A stretch of DNA of 64,000 nt from Haloarcula vallismortis ATCC 29715. GTDB lineage: Archaea; Halobacteriota; Halobacteria; Halobacteriales; Haloarculaceae. A model generated the notes under the pieces. The model made no database searches and was not told where the DNA came from. It was given only the letters and a program-made list of their open reading frames with translations. The stretch's first letter is position 1. Every line of letters begins with the position of its first letter. The position numbers and the translations under genes are program-made. Of this stretch, positions 7,849 through 16,253 are shown in pieces. The stretch is from positions 1 through 64,000 of the forward strand of contig NZ_AOLQ01000021.1 of NCBI RefSeq assembly GCF_000337775.1, given 5' to 3'.

Positions 7849-10002
7849 TCAGGGCTTTGGCGGCGGCCCGTCGTAGGCGCCCATGTCCTGATAGAAGTTC
7901 AGCATCGCGAATTTGAGCTTTTCGGGGCCGATGTCGACCATCTCGCGACGTTCCTCCGGCGGGAAGGTCCCGCGCACGGCGTAGTCGTGCATCTCCATCT
8001 CGGCGGCCTCGGTGTAGCGCTTGTCGAGCAGGATGCGCGCCCCGAAATCCTCGGGCGAGCGGACCACACGCCCGAGGGCCTGTCTTGTTTTCCGAACTGT
8101 CGGGATTTCGACGGCGTAGCGCCAGCCGGCGTCGTCCTCGTCCTCGCCGAAGGTCGTGTCGTAGGCGTTCTGGACGGCGTCCATGCGGTCGTCGAGATGA
8201 GGGTACGGGACCCCGACGACCACGACGGTCCGGGCATCGTCGCCGTCGTAGCTCACCCCTTCCCCCAGTGTCCCCCACAGCGAGGTGTACAGCACGCCAT
8301 CGTCGCCGCTGGTAAAGGCTTCTCGGAGGTCACGCGCCTGGGTGCCCGGTTCGTCCAGATACCGGGTCGCGCTCACGGCGGTCATGTCGTGGTAGCGCTC
8401 GGCCTCGCTGTAGGAGGGACAGAACACGAGCGTGTTGCCGGGCGTAAAGCGAACGATATCTTCGAGCGTGCGGGCGATGCGTTGCTGGGTCTGGGGGTCG
8501 TCACGCTCGCTGGAAAACAGCGCGGGGCCGTCGACGGCGTAGGTTCGGCGGCGCTCTTCCGGGAACTGTGCGCCGTAGGCCATCGTCACCGGGTCCTCGG
8601 CCCCGACAACGTTCTCGGTCACATCGAAGGGCCGCAGCGTAGCGCTCATCAGCACCGCCGCGTGCAGGTCCTCGAACAGGTCGCGGGTGACTTCCTCGGG
8701 GATGCAGGTGTACAGTTCCGCGCGGCCGTACACTTTGTCAGTCGATTCGTCGCGGCGGACGCTGACCACAGGGTACTGGCCGGTCTCGTCGGATTCGTCG
8801 AGCCAGTCGGCGATGAAGCCAGCAGCCTGCAAGGTCTGGCACTCCTTTCTGGTGTCCAGCTCCCCTTTTTTGAACGCCTCCTGATACCGTGCGTCCAAAT
8901 CACGACCGAGTTCCAGCGCCCGATCCAGTTCCTCGTGGAAGCCAGGGCCGGTGTACCCTTGGAGGAACGCAAGCGTCAGATCGTCTTTCCGGTCGTCATT
9001 AGCGATTGTGATGTCGTCCCAGTGCTCGTCGACGGCCGCCCGTGCGCCGAACTCGAAGGAGTCCTCGTAGGCCTCGACGAGCGCGTCCCGGAACGTCTCG
9101 ATGACGTTGGCTGCGGCGTCGGCTCGGGCGTCTTCCTCGCTGTCGAGTTCCAATATGGCCTGGTCGAGCGTGTTCTCGGTGAGCGTCCGCCGGGCGTGGT
9201 CGCGGGCGGCCGACTCGACGTTGTGGGCTTCGTCGAAGACGGCGATGATGTCCTCGGGGTCGCGGCCGATCCAGTGGAAGAACTGCTCGCGGATGGTCGG
9301 GTCAAGCAGGTGGTGATAGTTACACACTACGAGGTCGACGCCGTCCATTGCCTCCTTTAGCAGTTCGTAGCCACACAGTCCCTGCTCGTGGGCGTACTCG
9401 TACACGTCGTCAGGTGTGCGCACGTCGTCGAACAGCCACGCGTAGAACTCACTGGTGTCGACGGTGAGGTTCCGGTAGTAGTGGTCACATGTGGACCGCT
9501 CGGTCTCGATCTCCTCGCGCTCGTCCTGCAGGTCCCGGAGTTCCTCGACGACGGCGTTGCGGGCCTCCATCGCCTCGCTGCTGCCTGCCTGCCCGTCCGA
9601 GAGGAGTTCCCCTTCGCGCTGTTCCAGTTCGGCGATGTCGCTCTCGACCTCGACGAGGTCTCGGGTCGTGTCACGCAGGGCCTGGCACTCCTCGTAGTCC
9701 ACGTCGATGTGACACATCGACCCTTTGCCGCGGAAGACGACCGCTCGCAGTCGCTCCTTGTCTGTTATCGCTCTGGCGTCCTCGACGAACTGGCGCATCT
9801 GCTGGTGGACGTTCGTCGTGATGACGACGGTCTTGCCCGTCTCCCGAGCGTGTTCCAGCGCGGGGACCAGCGACGCGAGCGTCTTCCCGGTCCCGCAGGC
9901 CCCTTCGAACAGCACGTCACGGCCCTCCTCGAGCGCGTCGTATATCGTGCCCATCGCCTCCTGCTGATGGTCGTACGGCTCCTCGAAGGGGAAAAACCGC
10001 AT
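7849..10002 (-). CDS. XPD/Rad3-like SF2 DNA helicase
   Basis: This 5'-3' helicase of the XPD/Rad3/DinG group has 717 residues and is probably involved in DNA repair. It has Walker A GACGTGKTLAS near residues 36-46, a DEAH box in AVFDEAHNVE, and C-terminal motifs including the LGRVVRSPEDFG helicase VI signature. Cysteines between Walker A and DEAH (SMCHIDVDYEEC, a Cys before DHYYRN, and LCGYEL) fit the 4Fe-4S domain that defines XPD-type enzymes. A coiled segment rich in Glu/Arg lies between the first and third of these cysteines. An ATG at 10053 would add 17 residues; MRFFPFEEPY at 10002 looks like the conserved start. Confidence 0.88.
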   Translation of the reverse strand: MRFFPFEEPYDHQQEAMGTIYDALEEGRDVLFEGACGTGKTLASLVPALEHARETGKTVVITTNVHQQMRQFVEDARAITDKERLRAVVFRGKGSMCHIDVDYEECQALRDTTRDLVEVESDIAELEQREGELLSDGQAGSSEAMEARNAVVEELRDLQDEREEIETERSTCDHYYRNLTVDTSEFYAWLFDDVRTPDDVYEYAHEQGLCGYELLKEAMDGVDLVVCNYHHLLDPTIREQFFHWIGRDPEDIIAVFDEAHNVESAARDHARRTLTENTLDQAILELDSEEDARADAAANVIETFRDALVEAYEDSFEFGARAAVDEHWDDITIANDDRKDDLTLAFLQGYTGPGFHEELDRALELGRDLDARYQEAFKKGELDTRKECQTLQAAGFIADWLDESDETGQYPVVSVRRDESTDKVYGRAELYTCIPEEVTRDLFEDLHAAVLMSATLRPFDVTENVVGAEDPVTMAYGAQFPEERRRTYAVDGPALFSSERDDPQTQQRIARTLEDIVRFTPGNTLVFCPSYSEAERYHDMTAVSATRYLDEPGTQARDLREAFTSGDDGVLYTSLWGTLGEGVSYDGDDARTVVVVGVPYPHLDDRMDAVQNAYDTTFGEDEDDAGWRYAVEIPTVRKTRQALGRVVRSPEDFGARILLDKRYTEAAEMEMHDYAVRGTFPPEERREMVDIGPEKLKFAMLNFYQDMGAYDGPPPKP

Positions 10003-10102
10003 GTAGCCGTCGTCCGTCGTTGCCACGTGCCTCGCTTGGCCGTTCTCCGGCAAAAGGGTTCGCCCCCACAGCTACTTGCCGCCAGCGCACCTTCCGAAAC
10101 AC

Positions 10103-10855
10103 ATGTGGCGTGTCACGCTCGCCGTCGGTATCGCCCTTCTCGCGGGGTGTTCCGGCTTCCTCCCGGCCGGCCCGACGGCGGGTGACGGCAATTCGGTGAC
10201 GCCGGCGCCTGTCCCCACTGACTCGCCTGCTGAGACGGTGGCAGTGCCGACTAGCGACGGGCGGGTCGACGTGGACCGACTACTGGACCGTCACGAGCGG
10301 GCGCTTTCGACCCGGAGCTTCCATCGGCACGTCGAACAGGTCGGGCCACAGAACACGCTCGATGTCTGGGTAGACCGTGATGGAGAGATAACCCGGGTCA
10401 GACGGCGGTTCGGTCCGATATCCGACGACGTGGTCCTCGCCGACGGGACGCTGTACACGAACGTCCGGGACGACCCCGAGACCCCGTACGCTACCACGCC
10501 CGCGACGCCGAACACGTCGCTGGTCGCCTCGCCGGCCGGCGTTGACCTCCTTCGACGGCTCCTGTCGACTACCCAGTATCGGAAGACGGATTCCTTCCAG
10601 TGGAACGGACGGCCGGTCGCTGTTCTGGCCCCAACGGACCCAGTTGTGACACCAGCCGCCGAGAACGAGTCCAACATCGGTCGGTCGCGGCTGTACGTCG
10701 ACCGGCAGGGGGTAATCAGATACGTCGAGCACGCTGAACGACGACCGAACAGGCCGGATATCGACACGACAATGACAGTCACAACTGATATCGCTCGCGT
10801 CCCGATTCCGTGGTGGCTCGAAGAGAACGACCCTTACAGCTCTGGCTCGATGTAG
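10103..10855 (+). CDS. Putative lipoprotein, haloarchaeal family of unknown function
   Basis: A predicted surface lipoprotein of 250 residues. The signal peptide ends in a lipobox LLAGC with Cys16 as the lipid-attachment residue, followed by a Thr/Pro/Ala-rich tether (about 17-50). The mature domain is about 200 residues, rich in beta-prone and polar residues, reminiscent of LolA/LppX-like lipoprotein folds; that resemblance is impression only. It diverges from the XPD-like helicase gene and its 3' end overlaps the convergent CDF gene by 22 bases. Function is unknown. Confidence 0.75.
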   Translation: MWRVTLAVGIALLAGCSGFLPAGPTAGDGNSVTPAPVPTDSPAETVAVPTSDGRVDVDRLLDRHERALSTRSFHRHVEQVGPQNTLDVWVDRDGEITRVRRRFGPISDDVVLADGTLYTNVRDDPETPYATTPATPNTSLVASPAGVDLLRRLLSTTQYRKTDSFQWNGRPVAVLAPTDPVVTPAAENESNIGRSRLYVDRQGVIRYVEHAERRPNRPDIDTTMTVTTDIARVPIPWWLEENDPYSSGSM

Positions 10856-11805
10856 ACTTTCCTGATGTCGTCGTTGGTGTCCTGCATCGCCGATTCGAGG
10901 GCTGTTATCTCGTCGTCTATCGACTCCGTGTCGAGTCCCGGGGTGAACTGCAGGTCCGCGAAGACGATGACCTCTTTCGGTCCGAAGTAGACCGTCCGGA
11001 ACCCGGTGATTTCAGCCACGTGGTCGTTCCCCATGACAACGTCACGGAGCCGCTGTTCCTCGTCCGCCGGGAGACTCTCCCCCAGTAGGAGGCGCTTGTT
11101 CTCCCAGGCCAGCGCCAGGGCAAAGCCCATCAGCATGATACCGATGAGCAGCGCGGAGATTCGGTCGAAGAACGGGTTCCCCGTCATCTGTTCGAGGACT
11201 AAGCCGACCAGCGCGATGACGATACCCGCGAGCGCGATGGTGTCCTCGGTCAGCGCGGTCAGCGTCGTCACGTCGCTGGTCTTGCGGAACGCCTCGCGGT
11301 AGCCCGACCAGTCGTTCCGGTCGATCTGGCGTTTCATCTCGGCGCGGGCTTTCACCAGCGCGTACGTCTCGAAGGCGAAAGCTCCGAGGAGGACGGTGTA
11401 GTTGACCCACAGCGGGTCCAGCCACGTCGGTGGCGTAAAGGAGATAAACAGGAACTCGACCGCCTCGCCGGCGTGTTCACCGCCGCCGTGGCCGCCGGCT
11501 GTAAGCTCGTTCCACCCGTGTTTCGCGCTCTCCCAGCCGGCGATGCCGAACAGGAACACGGAGACGAGGAAGCTATAGAAGAACTGCGCCTTGCCGTAGC
11601 CAAATGGATGGCGACGGTCGCGTTTTCGCTCGCTGAACCGGATTCCGATGAGCAAGAATACTTGATTTCCGGTGTCAGAGATGCTGTGGTACGTCTCCGA
11701 CAGCATCGCGGCACTCCCGGTCAGAAGGAAGCCGAAGAACTTCAGAACCGCAATCGCGCCGTTGGCTATCAGTGCGGCAATGACGACTGATTTGCTCCCT
11801 GCCAT
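10834..11805 (-). CDS. Cation diffusion facilitator (CDF) metal transporter
   Basis: This is a predicted proton/metal antiporter of 323 residues exporting divalent metal ions such as Zn, Fe or Mn. Hydrophobic segments cover about 5-30, 35-55, 75-100 and 110-230, with the CDF-like motif SETYHSISDTGNQ in TM2 and a cytoplasmic C-terminal domain ending in TNDDIRKVYIEPEL. A His/Gly-rich loop (GGHGGGEH) lies between membrane segments. The TM2 residues differ from the commonest HxxxD pattern, so the metal is uncertain. ATG 11805 was chosen because it starts just before TM1. It converges with the lipoprotein gene with a 22-base overlap. Confidence 0.85.
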   Translation of the reverse strand: MAGSKSVVIAALIANGAIAVLKFFGFLLTGSAAMLSETYHSISDTGNQVFLLIGIRFSERKRDRRHPFGYGKAQFFYSFLVSVFLFGIAGWESAKHGWNELTAGGHGGGEHAGEAVEFLFISFTPPTWLDPLWVNYTVLLGAFAFETYALVKARAEMKRQIDRNDWSGYREAFRKTSDVTTLTALTEDTIALAGIVIALVGLVLEQMTGNPFFDRISALLIGIMLMGFALALAWENKRLLLGESLPADEEQRLRDVVMGNDHVAEITGFRTVYFGPKEVIVFADLQFTPGLDTESIDDEITALESAMQDTNDDIRKVYIEPEL

Positions 11806-11844
11806 TATTTTTCCGTCACGACCGTGACGCAAAATGCTTCTGGA

Positions 11845-11851
11845 TTTATAT
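11845..11851 (+). promoter_or_regulatory. TATA-like box for the YfcE-type phosphoesterase
   Basis: The box tttatat is centred 24 bases before the ATG at 11872. At the usual archaeal spacing transcription would start at or next to the start codon, giving a leaderless transcript. The placement supports the shorter start over the in-frame codon at 11824. Confidence 0.5.
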
Positions 11852-11871
11852 CTGTGGCTGCTACGTGCGGT

Positions 11872-12381
11872 ATGCTCGCTGCCATCTCAGATACGCACGG
11901 GACCGACGACCACCGGCTGACAGATCGGACGCTCGAAGCTGTCCGCGAAGCCGACCACGTTCTCCATGCCGGCGATTTCATGACCGAACAGGTTCTTGAT
12001 GCCATCGACGCCGAGTGTGACGAACTGACCGGCGTCGTCGGGAACAACGACAGGCCGGCGGTCCGTGCCCGGCTCCCCGACGTTGCGACCGTCTCCTGGG
12101 AGGGGTTGACAATCGTCGTCGTTCATGGTCACGACCACACCGAAACCGCGCTCGGGATGTTGGCTCGACAGGAAAACGCCGACATCGTCGTCGTCGGCCA
12201 CTCACACAGACCCACACTGACCGATTTCGGCGGCTGGACGCTGGTCAATCCGGGCAGCTACGCCGACCCGCGGCGCTATCAACCGGCTCACGCGGAACTG
12301 GACATAATGGCTGGTGATGTTCGCGTCCGCCTTCGCTCACCGGACGGGACGCCGATTTCGACGACTATCGTCGAGCGGTGA
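11872..12381 (+). CDS. YfcE/MJ0936-family metallophosphoesterase
   Basis: A small calcineurin-like phosphoesterase of 169 residues. All metal-binding motifs are present in order: SDTHG, HAGDF, VGNND, VHGHDH and GHSHRP, followed by the family's NPGS. Members hydrolyse phosphodiesters such as cyclic nucleotides in vitro; the natural substrate is generally unknown. The start at ATG 11872 places SDTHG at residue 6, as is usual for the family, and agrees with the TATA box. It is divergent from the CDF gene. Confidence 0.88.
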   Translation: MLAAISDTHGTDDHRLTDRTLEAVREADHVLHAGDFMTEQVLDAIDAECDELTGVVGNNDRPAVRARLPDVATVSWEGLTIVVVHGHDHTETALGMLARQENADIVVVGHSHRPTLTDFGGWTLVNPGSYADPRRYQPAHAELDIMAGDVRVRLRSPDGTPISTTIVER

Positions 12382-12446
12382 GCGTATCCCAGCGACGTTT
12401 GTTGTAGAAGTTTCCCTCGGCTAACGGAGCAAAGCGGCCGAAGTGG

Positions 12447-13130
12447 TTACTGTCGCATATACCACAGCGCCGCCATCCCCGCGATGACGAACGCGCCGCC
12501 AGCAAAGAACGCTAGACCTGGCGGAATCACGGCGGCAGCGGCCTCGGCGCCGCCCTGTGCGGCTGTGTCGAGTGCGCCCGCAGTAGCCTCGAAACCACCG
12601 TCGGTCACGGTTGTCCCTCCGCCGTAGAAACTCGGGTCCCGGGCGCCAGTGTCCGCGCTCCCGGACGACACTGCTGGGCCGCCAAACAGCGATCCCAACC
12701 CGCTCCCAAACACCTGCTGGACCAGCAGGCTTGCGAAGCCGATGATCGCCAAACCACCGATGATGTTTGCTAGCGCGGCCCGCAGCCCCGACGTCTCCTG
12801 TTCGTCGCCGGCACAGATAACGAGTGGCTGGTTGGCCGGCGCGAACACGTCCATCTCTCGTCCTTTCTCGGAGTATGCCGTGTCGACGACCTCGACCGCC
12901 CCGGCGTTCTTGAGTTTCTTCAGGTGGTACTGGGCATTCTGTAGCGACGTGTCCACCCGGTCGGCCAGCTCAGACGGCGGTGCTGGCTCCTTATTTAGCT
13001 CTGACAGTAAGTTGCGCGCTGTCTCTGCCGAGAGTGCCGACAGCACGTCGTCCGCATCATCACTGTCGACACCGATAACTCGGGGTTCGGCGTCCGGGGT
13101 CGCCGGGTCCCGAGAGGGCAGCAACGACAT
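12447..13130 (-). CDS. ArsR-like HTH protein with C-terminal membrane anchor
   Basis: A probable membrane-tethered transcription regulator of 227 residues. The N-terminal half (about 25-105) is a winged helix of ArsR/MarR flavour, with recognition region around SLQNAQYHLKKLKNAGAVEV. Two hydrophobic segments follow: about 120-145, and 203-226 at the C-terminus. Between them lies a Gly/Ser/Ala-rich linker. Such fusions are common in haloarchaea and suggest sensing of membrane or envelope state. No target can be read from the sequence, and its neighbours are divergently or convergently placed. Confidence 0.8.
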   Translation of the reverse strand: MSLLPSRDPATPDAEPRVIGVDSDDADDVLSALSAETARNLLSELNKEPAPPSELADRVDTSLQNAQYHLKKLKNAGAVEVVDTAYSEKGREMDVFAPANQPLVICAGDEQETSGLRAALANIIGGLAIIGFASLLVQQVFGSGLGSLFGGPAVSSGSADTGARDPSFYGGGTTVTDGGFEATAGALDTAAQGGAEAAAAVIPPGLAFFAGGAFVIAGMAALWYMRQ

Positions 13131-13290
13131 GACTATCTGTATGTTCTATGGGATTATGAGTCTTTGCCAAAGCACAGTGACCGCTGTAGCTATCGGTCAA
13201 ACCCGTATTTTACCCTCCAAAATCGGCCGGTAGACGCCTGAATGCGACTTTCCCGAAAGGACTTTGAGCGCCGCTCAACAAGCCGCCGGT

Positions 13291-13416
13291 ATGGAAAACT
13301 GGCTCATGTACGCGCTCCTCGCTGCTGTGCTCCTGTTTTTCTTCTTTATGTATCTGATGCTCCGGCGGACCTTTCAGGGGTTCAAGGAAGGGCTCCAGCA
13401 GAGCAAGAAGAAGTAG
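13291..13416 (+). CDS. 41-residue single-span membrane protein
   Basis: A small gene starting ATG GAA AAC and ending in TAG after three Lys codons. The product has one hydrophobic helix at about residues 5-24 with an FFFF run, followed by a basic, amphipathic tail (RRTFQGFKEGLQQSKKK). Lys-rich tails are unusual in an acidic haloarchaeal proteome and suggest contact with lipid headgroups or nucleic acid. It lies 43 bases upstream of the M29 aminopeptidase gene in the same orientation. I recall similar tiny proteins in other haloarchaea; function unknown. Confidence 0.7.
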   Translation: MENWLMYALLAAVLLFFFFMYLMLRRTFQGFKEGLQQSKKK

Positions 13417-13459
13417 CCGGGAGGGTAACGATTAGGGGGCGTCGGTGGTGCCTATCTGT

Positions 13460-14551
13460 ATGGACCCACGTATTCGCGAACATGCGGAAGTCATTGTCGA
13501 CCACTCTATCGATCTGAGCGAGGGCGACAACCTCGTTATCGACGCTCACCCGCAGGCTGCGGATCTCGTCACTGCGCTACACGAGTTCGCCGCTGACCGC
13601 GGCGCAAATCCGCTTGTCGTACAGGACCGCCTCGGCGAGCGGTTCCGTCGTGCCTACCTCCGCAACCGGGACGAATTCGAGACACCGAGTCACGTCGAGG
13701 CGCTGTACGAGGAGATGGACGCATACATCGCAATCAAGGGCAGCGACAACGTCACCGAAACCAGTGATGTCGACCCAGAAACGACGGCCGCCTATCAGCA
13801 GTCCCAGCAGCCGCTCCTGAACGAGCGGCTCTCGAAGACCTGGTGTCTCACGCAATATCCCGCGCCCGCGAATGCCCAGCTCGCACAGACCTCCACTGAG
13901 GGCTACGAGAACTTCGTCTGGGACGCGGTCCTCAAGGACTGGGACGCGGTCCGCGAACACCAGTCACAGATGGTCGAAATACTCGACCCCGCCGAGGAAG
14001 TCCGTATCGTTTCCGGGGAGACGACGGACGTGACGATGTCCATCGCCGGTAACGAGACGCTCAACGATTACGGCGAGAAGAACCTCCCCGGCGGCGAGGT
14101 GTTCACCGCACCGGTCCCCGACAGCGTCGATGGCGAGGTGCTGTTCGACAAGCCGCTGTACCATCAGGGCCGGGAAGTGACTGATGTCTTCCTCCGCTTC
14201 GAGGGCGGTGAAGTTGTCGAGCACAGCGCTGCCAAGAACGAGGACCTCCTGACAGAGGTGCTGTCGACTGATGACGGTGCGAGCCGACTCGGCGAACTTG
14301 GAATCGGAATGAACCGCGATATCGACCAGTTCTCCTACAATATGCTGTTCGATGAAAAGATGGGTGACACCGTTCACATGGCGGTAGGACGAGCCTACGA
14401 CGAGACTGTCGGCGAGGACAACGAACAAAACGAATCGGCCGTCCACGTCGACATGATTGTCGATATGAGCGAGGACTCGTTCATCGAAGTCGATGGCGAA
14501 GTCGTCCAGCGGGACGGGACGTTTGTCTTTGAAGACGGGTTCGAGGACTGA
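13460..14551 (+). CDS. M29-family aminopeptidase
   Basis: A thermophilic-type metallo-aminopeptidase of 363 residues that removes N-terminal residues from peptides using two metal ions. Family features include the N-terminal DPRIREHAEVIVDHSIDL block, SGETTDVTMSIAG, GGEVFTAPV, the EH of VVEHSAAKNED, and the C-terminal AVGRAYDET and HVDMIVDMS blocks that carry metal ligands. The last 17 codons lie inside a 149-base unit that is duplicated downstream. A third partial copy ends in a slightly different C-terminus (GTLVFEGGFEA), so the present stop may be a recent replacement of the original one. Confidence 0.88.
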   Translation: MDPRIREHAEVIVDHSIDLSEGDNLVIDAHPQAADLVTALHEFAADRGANPLVVQDRLGERFRRAYLRNRDEFETPSHVEALYEEMDAYIAIKGSDNVTETSDVDPETTAAYQQSQQPLLNERLSKTWCLTQYPAPANAQLAQTSTEGYENFVWDAVLKDWDAVREHQSQMVEILDPAEEVRIVSGETTDVTMSIAGNETLNDYGEKNLPGGEVFTAPVPDSVDGEVLFDKPLYHQGREVTDVFLRFEGGEVVEHSAAKNEDLLTEVLSTDDGASRLGELGIGMNRDIDQFSYNMLFDEKMGDTVHMAVGRAYDETVGEDNEQNESAVHVDMIVDMSEDSFIEVDGEVVQRDGTFVFEDGFED

Positions 14552-14849
14552 GTATCGACCGCGAACGGAGTGAGCGGTCGGCTTTTTCATCGACGTTTTT
14601 CGAGGAGTGGTCGCCGAAGGTGACCCGACGATGAAAAAGGTCGGTGCAGGTCGTCCAGCGGGACGGGACGTTTGTCTTTGAAGACGGGTTCGAGGACTGA
14701 GTATCGACCGCGAACGGAGCGAGCGGTCGGCTTTTTCATCGACGTTTTTCGAGGAGTGGTCGCCGAAGGTGACCCGACGATGAAAAAGGTCGGTGCAGGT
14801 CGTCCAGCGGGACGGGACGCTTGTCTTTGAAGGCGGGTTTGAAGCGTAA
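14501..14849 (+). repeat. 149-bp tandem duplication carrying the aminopeptidase 3' end
   Basis: Two full units of 149 bases (14501-14649 and 14650-14798) are followed by a partial third (14799-14849). Each begins with the last 17 codons of the aminopeptidase gene (gtcgtccagcgggacgggac). Each full unit then contains a hairpin pair, for example ctttttcatcg at 14582-14592 with cgatgaaaaag at 14629-14639. The two full units differ at one visible base (gagtgag versus gagcgag). The partial copy differs more and reads to its own TAA at 14847-14849. No gene was found between the aminopeptidase stop and 14932. Confidence 0.9.
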
Positions 14850-14931
14850 CGCCAGCCGTCTATACTGGCTCGGTTTCTGTCCTCACACACTGGACAGGAA
14901 GCTTATGATGCCGGCCGAGGTAGGTTCCGGT

Positions 14932-15306
14932 ATGAGTGACCAACGGTCCCTCCTCGTCAGGGCGGTGTGGTTCCTGCTTGTCGGCTGGTGGGTGACCGGC
15001 ATCTGGCTCTCGGTCGCGTGGTTCCTGAACGTCACGATTATCGGGCTCCCGCTTGGCATCAAAATGATAAACAGGGTGCCACTGGTGCTGACGCTCAAGC
15101 GACGCGACCAGCTCGTCACGGAGAGTGCTGGCGGCTCGCAGCACTCGCTGCTCGTCCGGGGAGTCTGGTTCGTCTTCGTCGGCTGGTGGGCCAGCGGCGT
15201 CTGGACCGGTGTCGCGTACGCGCTGTCCGTGACAATCGTCGGCCTCCCGCTGGCGATCTGGATGTACAACAAGCTCCCGTTCGTCGTTTCGCTGTACCAG
15301 TACTGA
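14932..15306 (+). CDS. YccF-domain inner-membrane protein
   Basis: A 124-residue integral membrane protein made of two similar halves. Each half contains LLVRxVWFxxVGWWxxGxW followed by VTIxGLPLxIxMxNxxPxV, so the gene is an internal duplication of one YccF repeat of about 55 residues. YccF proteins are widespread but without a defined role. ATG 14932 was chosen because it starts shortly before the first repeat; the longer frame runs back into the tandem duplication downstream of the aminopeptidase gene. It converges with the DUF21 gene. Confidence 0.85.
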   Translation: MSDQRSLLVRAVWFLLVGWWVTGIWLSVAWFLNVTIIGLPLGIKMINRVPLVLTLKRRDQLVTESAGGSQHSLLVRGVWFVFVGWWASGVWTGVAYALSVTIVGLPLAIWMYNKLPFVVSLYQY

Positions 15307-15309
15307 CGG

Positions 15310-15825
15310 TCACTCCAGATACGGCTTCTCGATGCCTGTTTCGCCGGTGATGAGGGCGGTTATCCGGCCAGCGATGCCATCGAACAGGGTGATAAGCGGA
15401 GAGAGTACGCGCTCGACGATTCGGACGGGCGAGGCGACTGTCAGTGCCCACGCCTGTGCGTTGCCGAGGCCGAACGCCTTTGGCACGATTTCGCCGAAAA
15501 TCAGGATGAGGACGCTCGTCACGACCGTAGTTGCAACGACCGCCGGTCCGGGCGAGAGGGAACTCGCGATAAGGACGGTGATGATGCTCGAAATAGCGAT
15601 GTTGACGATGTTGTTACCGACCAACAGCGTCACCAGTAGTCGGTGTGGATTATCGTACAGTTCCTGTAACACCTGCGCCCGTCGATCCCCCGTCGCCGCC
15701 TGTTGTGCTATCCAGTCTTTCTGTAGCGAGAACACTGCTATCTCCGAACTGGAAAAGAACGCGCTCAGTCCGAGAAGCAAGATCACGGCCAGTCCGCCAC
15801 CGACTGCCACGATAAGGCTACTCAT
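15310..15825 (-). CDS. DUF21 (CNNM-like) membrane protein without CBS domains
   Basis: A predicted transporter-type membrane domain of 171 residues, related to the CNNM/CorC/HlyC group linked to Mg2+ or other cation export. The order is TM1 (about 5-27), a SSSEIAVFSL motif characteristic of DUF21, an amphipathic linker, TM2 (about 63-85) starting LLVTLLVGNN, and TM3 with LIFGEIVPKAFG, both typical. Most relatives carry CBS and CorC_HlyC domains after DUF21; these are absent here and the gene ends soon after the membrane part. It converges with the YccF gene. Confidence 0.85.
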   Translation of the reverse strand: MSSLIVAVGGGLAVILLLGLSAFFSSSEIAVFSLQKDWIAQQAATGDRRAQVLQELYDNPHRLLVTLLVGNNIVNIAISSIITVLIASSLSPGPAVVATTVVTSVLILIFGEIVPKAFGLGNAQAWALTVASPVRIVERVLSPLITLFDGIAGRITALITGETGIEKPYLE

Positions 15826-15932
15826 ACCCTGTCTTCAGCAAGACGAGGCAAGAAGGCGTCGACACCGCCTGACGGCCCGCAAGCCGACGGATGTGGCGAA
15901 GGATACTCGACTGTCCAGTCCATTGTGACCAT

Positions 15933-16253
15933 ATGTCACTCAGCCAGGTGGAACTGGCGTTGCGCGTCATCGCTGGCCTGTTCGTTATCGTCGCGCCGAC
16001 GCTGCTGTTTCTGGGGCTATGGCGCGGCCTCGAAGCGATGCGTGACGACGAACTCATCCAGCAGGTCCATCAGCGCGCCGAGAGACAGGACCAGTCGCCG
16101 ACCGGCCCTGACTGGCCAGTCGACGTGCTCACTGACGCTGAGGCGTCGCCGCTGTCTGAAACAAAGATGTCGGTCGTGACCTGTGACACCTGCGGCACGC
16201 CGAACGTGGAAGACGCCACCTACTGTCAAGAGTGTCTCACAGAACTGGAGTAG
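15933..16253 (+). CDS. Membrane-anchored zinc-ribbon protein
   Basis: A 106-residue protein with an N-terminal hydrophobic helix (about 8-30), a charged amphipathic segment, and a C-terminal zinc ribbon with CDTCG and CQEC. Such two-part proteins are common and uncharacterised in haloarchaea. ATG 15933 leads directly into the hydrophobic helix. It diverges from the DUF21 gene and meets the next membrane-protein gene head to tail: its stop ends at 16253 and the convergent gene's stop begins at 16254. Function unknown. Confidence 0.7.
   Translation: MSLSQVELALRVIAGLFVIVAPTLLFLGLWRGLEAMRDDELIQQVHQRAERQDQSPTGPDWPVDVLTDAEASPLSETKMSVVTCDTCGTPNVEDATYCQECLTELE

Noticed and set aside
7987-9360. Plus-strand open frame of 457 codons
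   Set aside because: It is opposite the XPD-like helicase, whose Walker, DEAH and Cys motifs are clear; the mirror frame has no domain pattern.
14501-14849. Possible CRISPR array
   Set aside because: The repeats are 149 bases, directly abutting with no spacers, and contain coding sequence.
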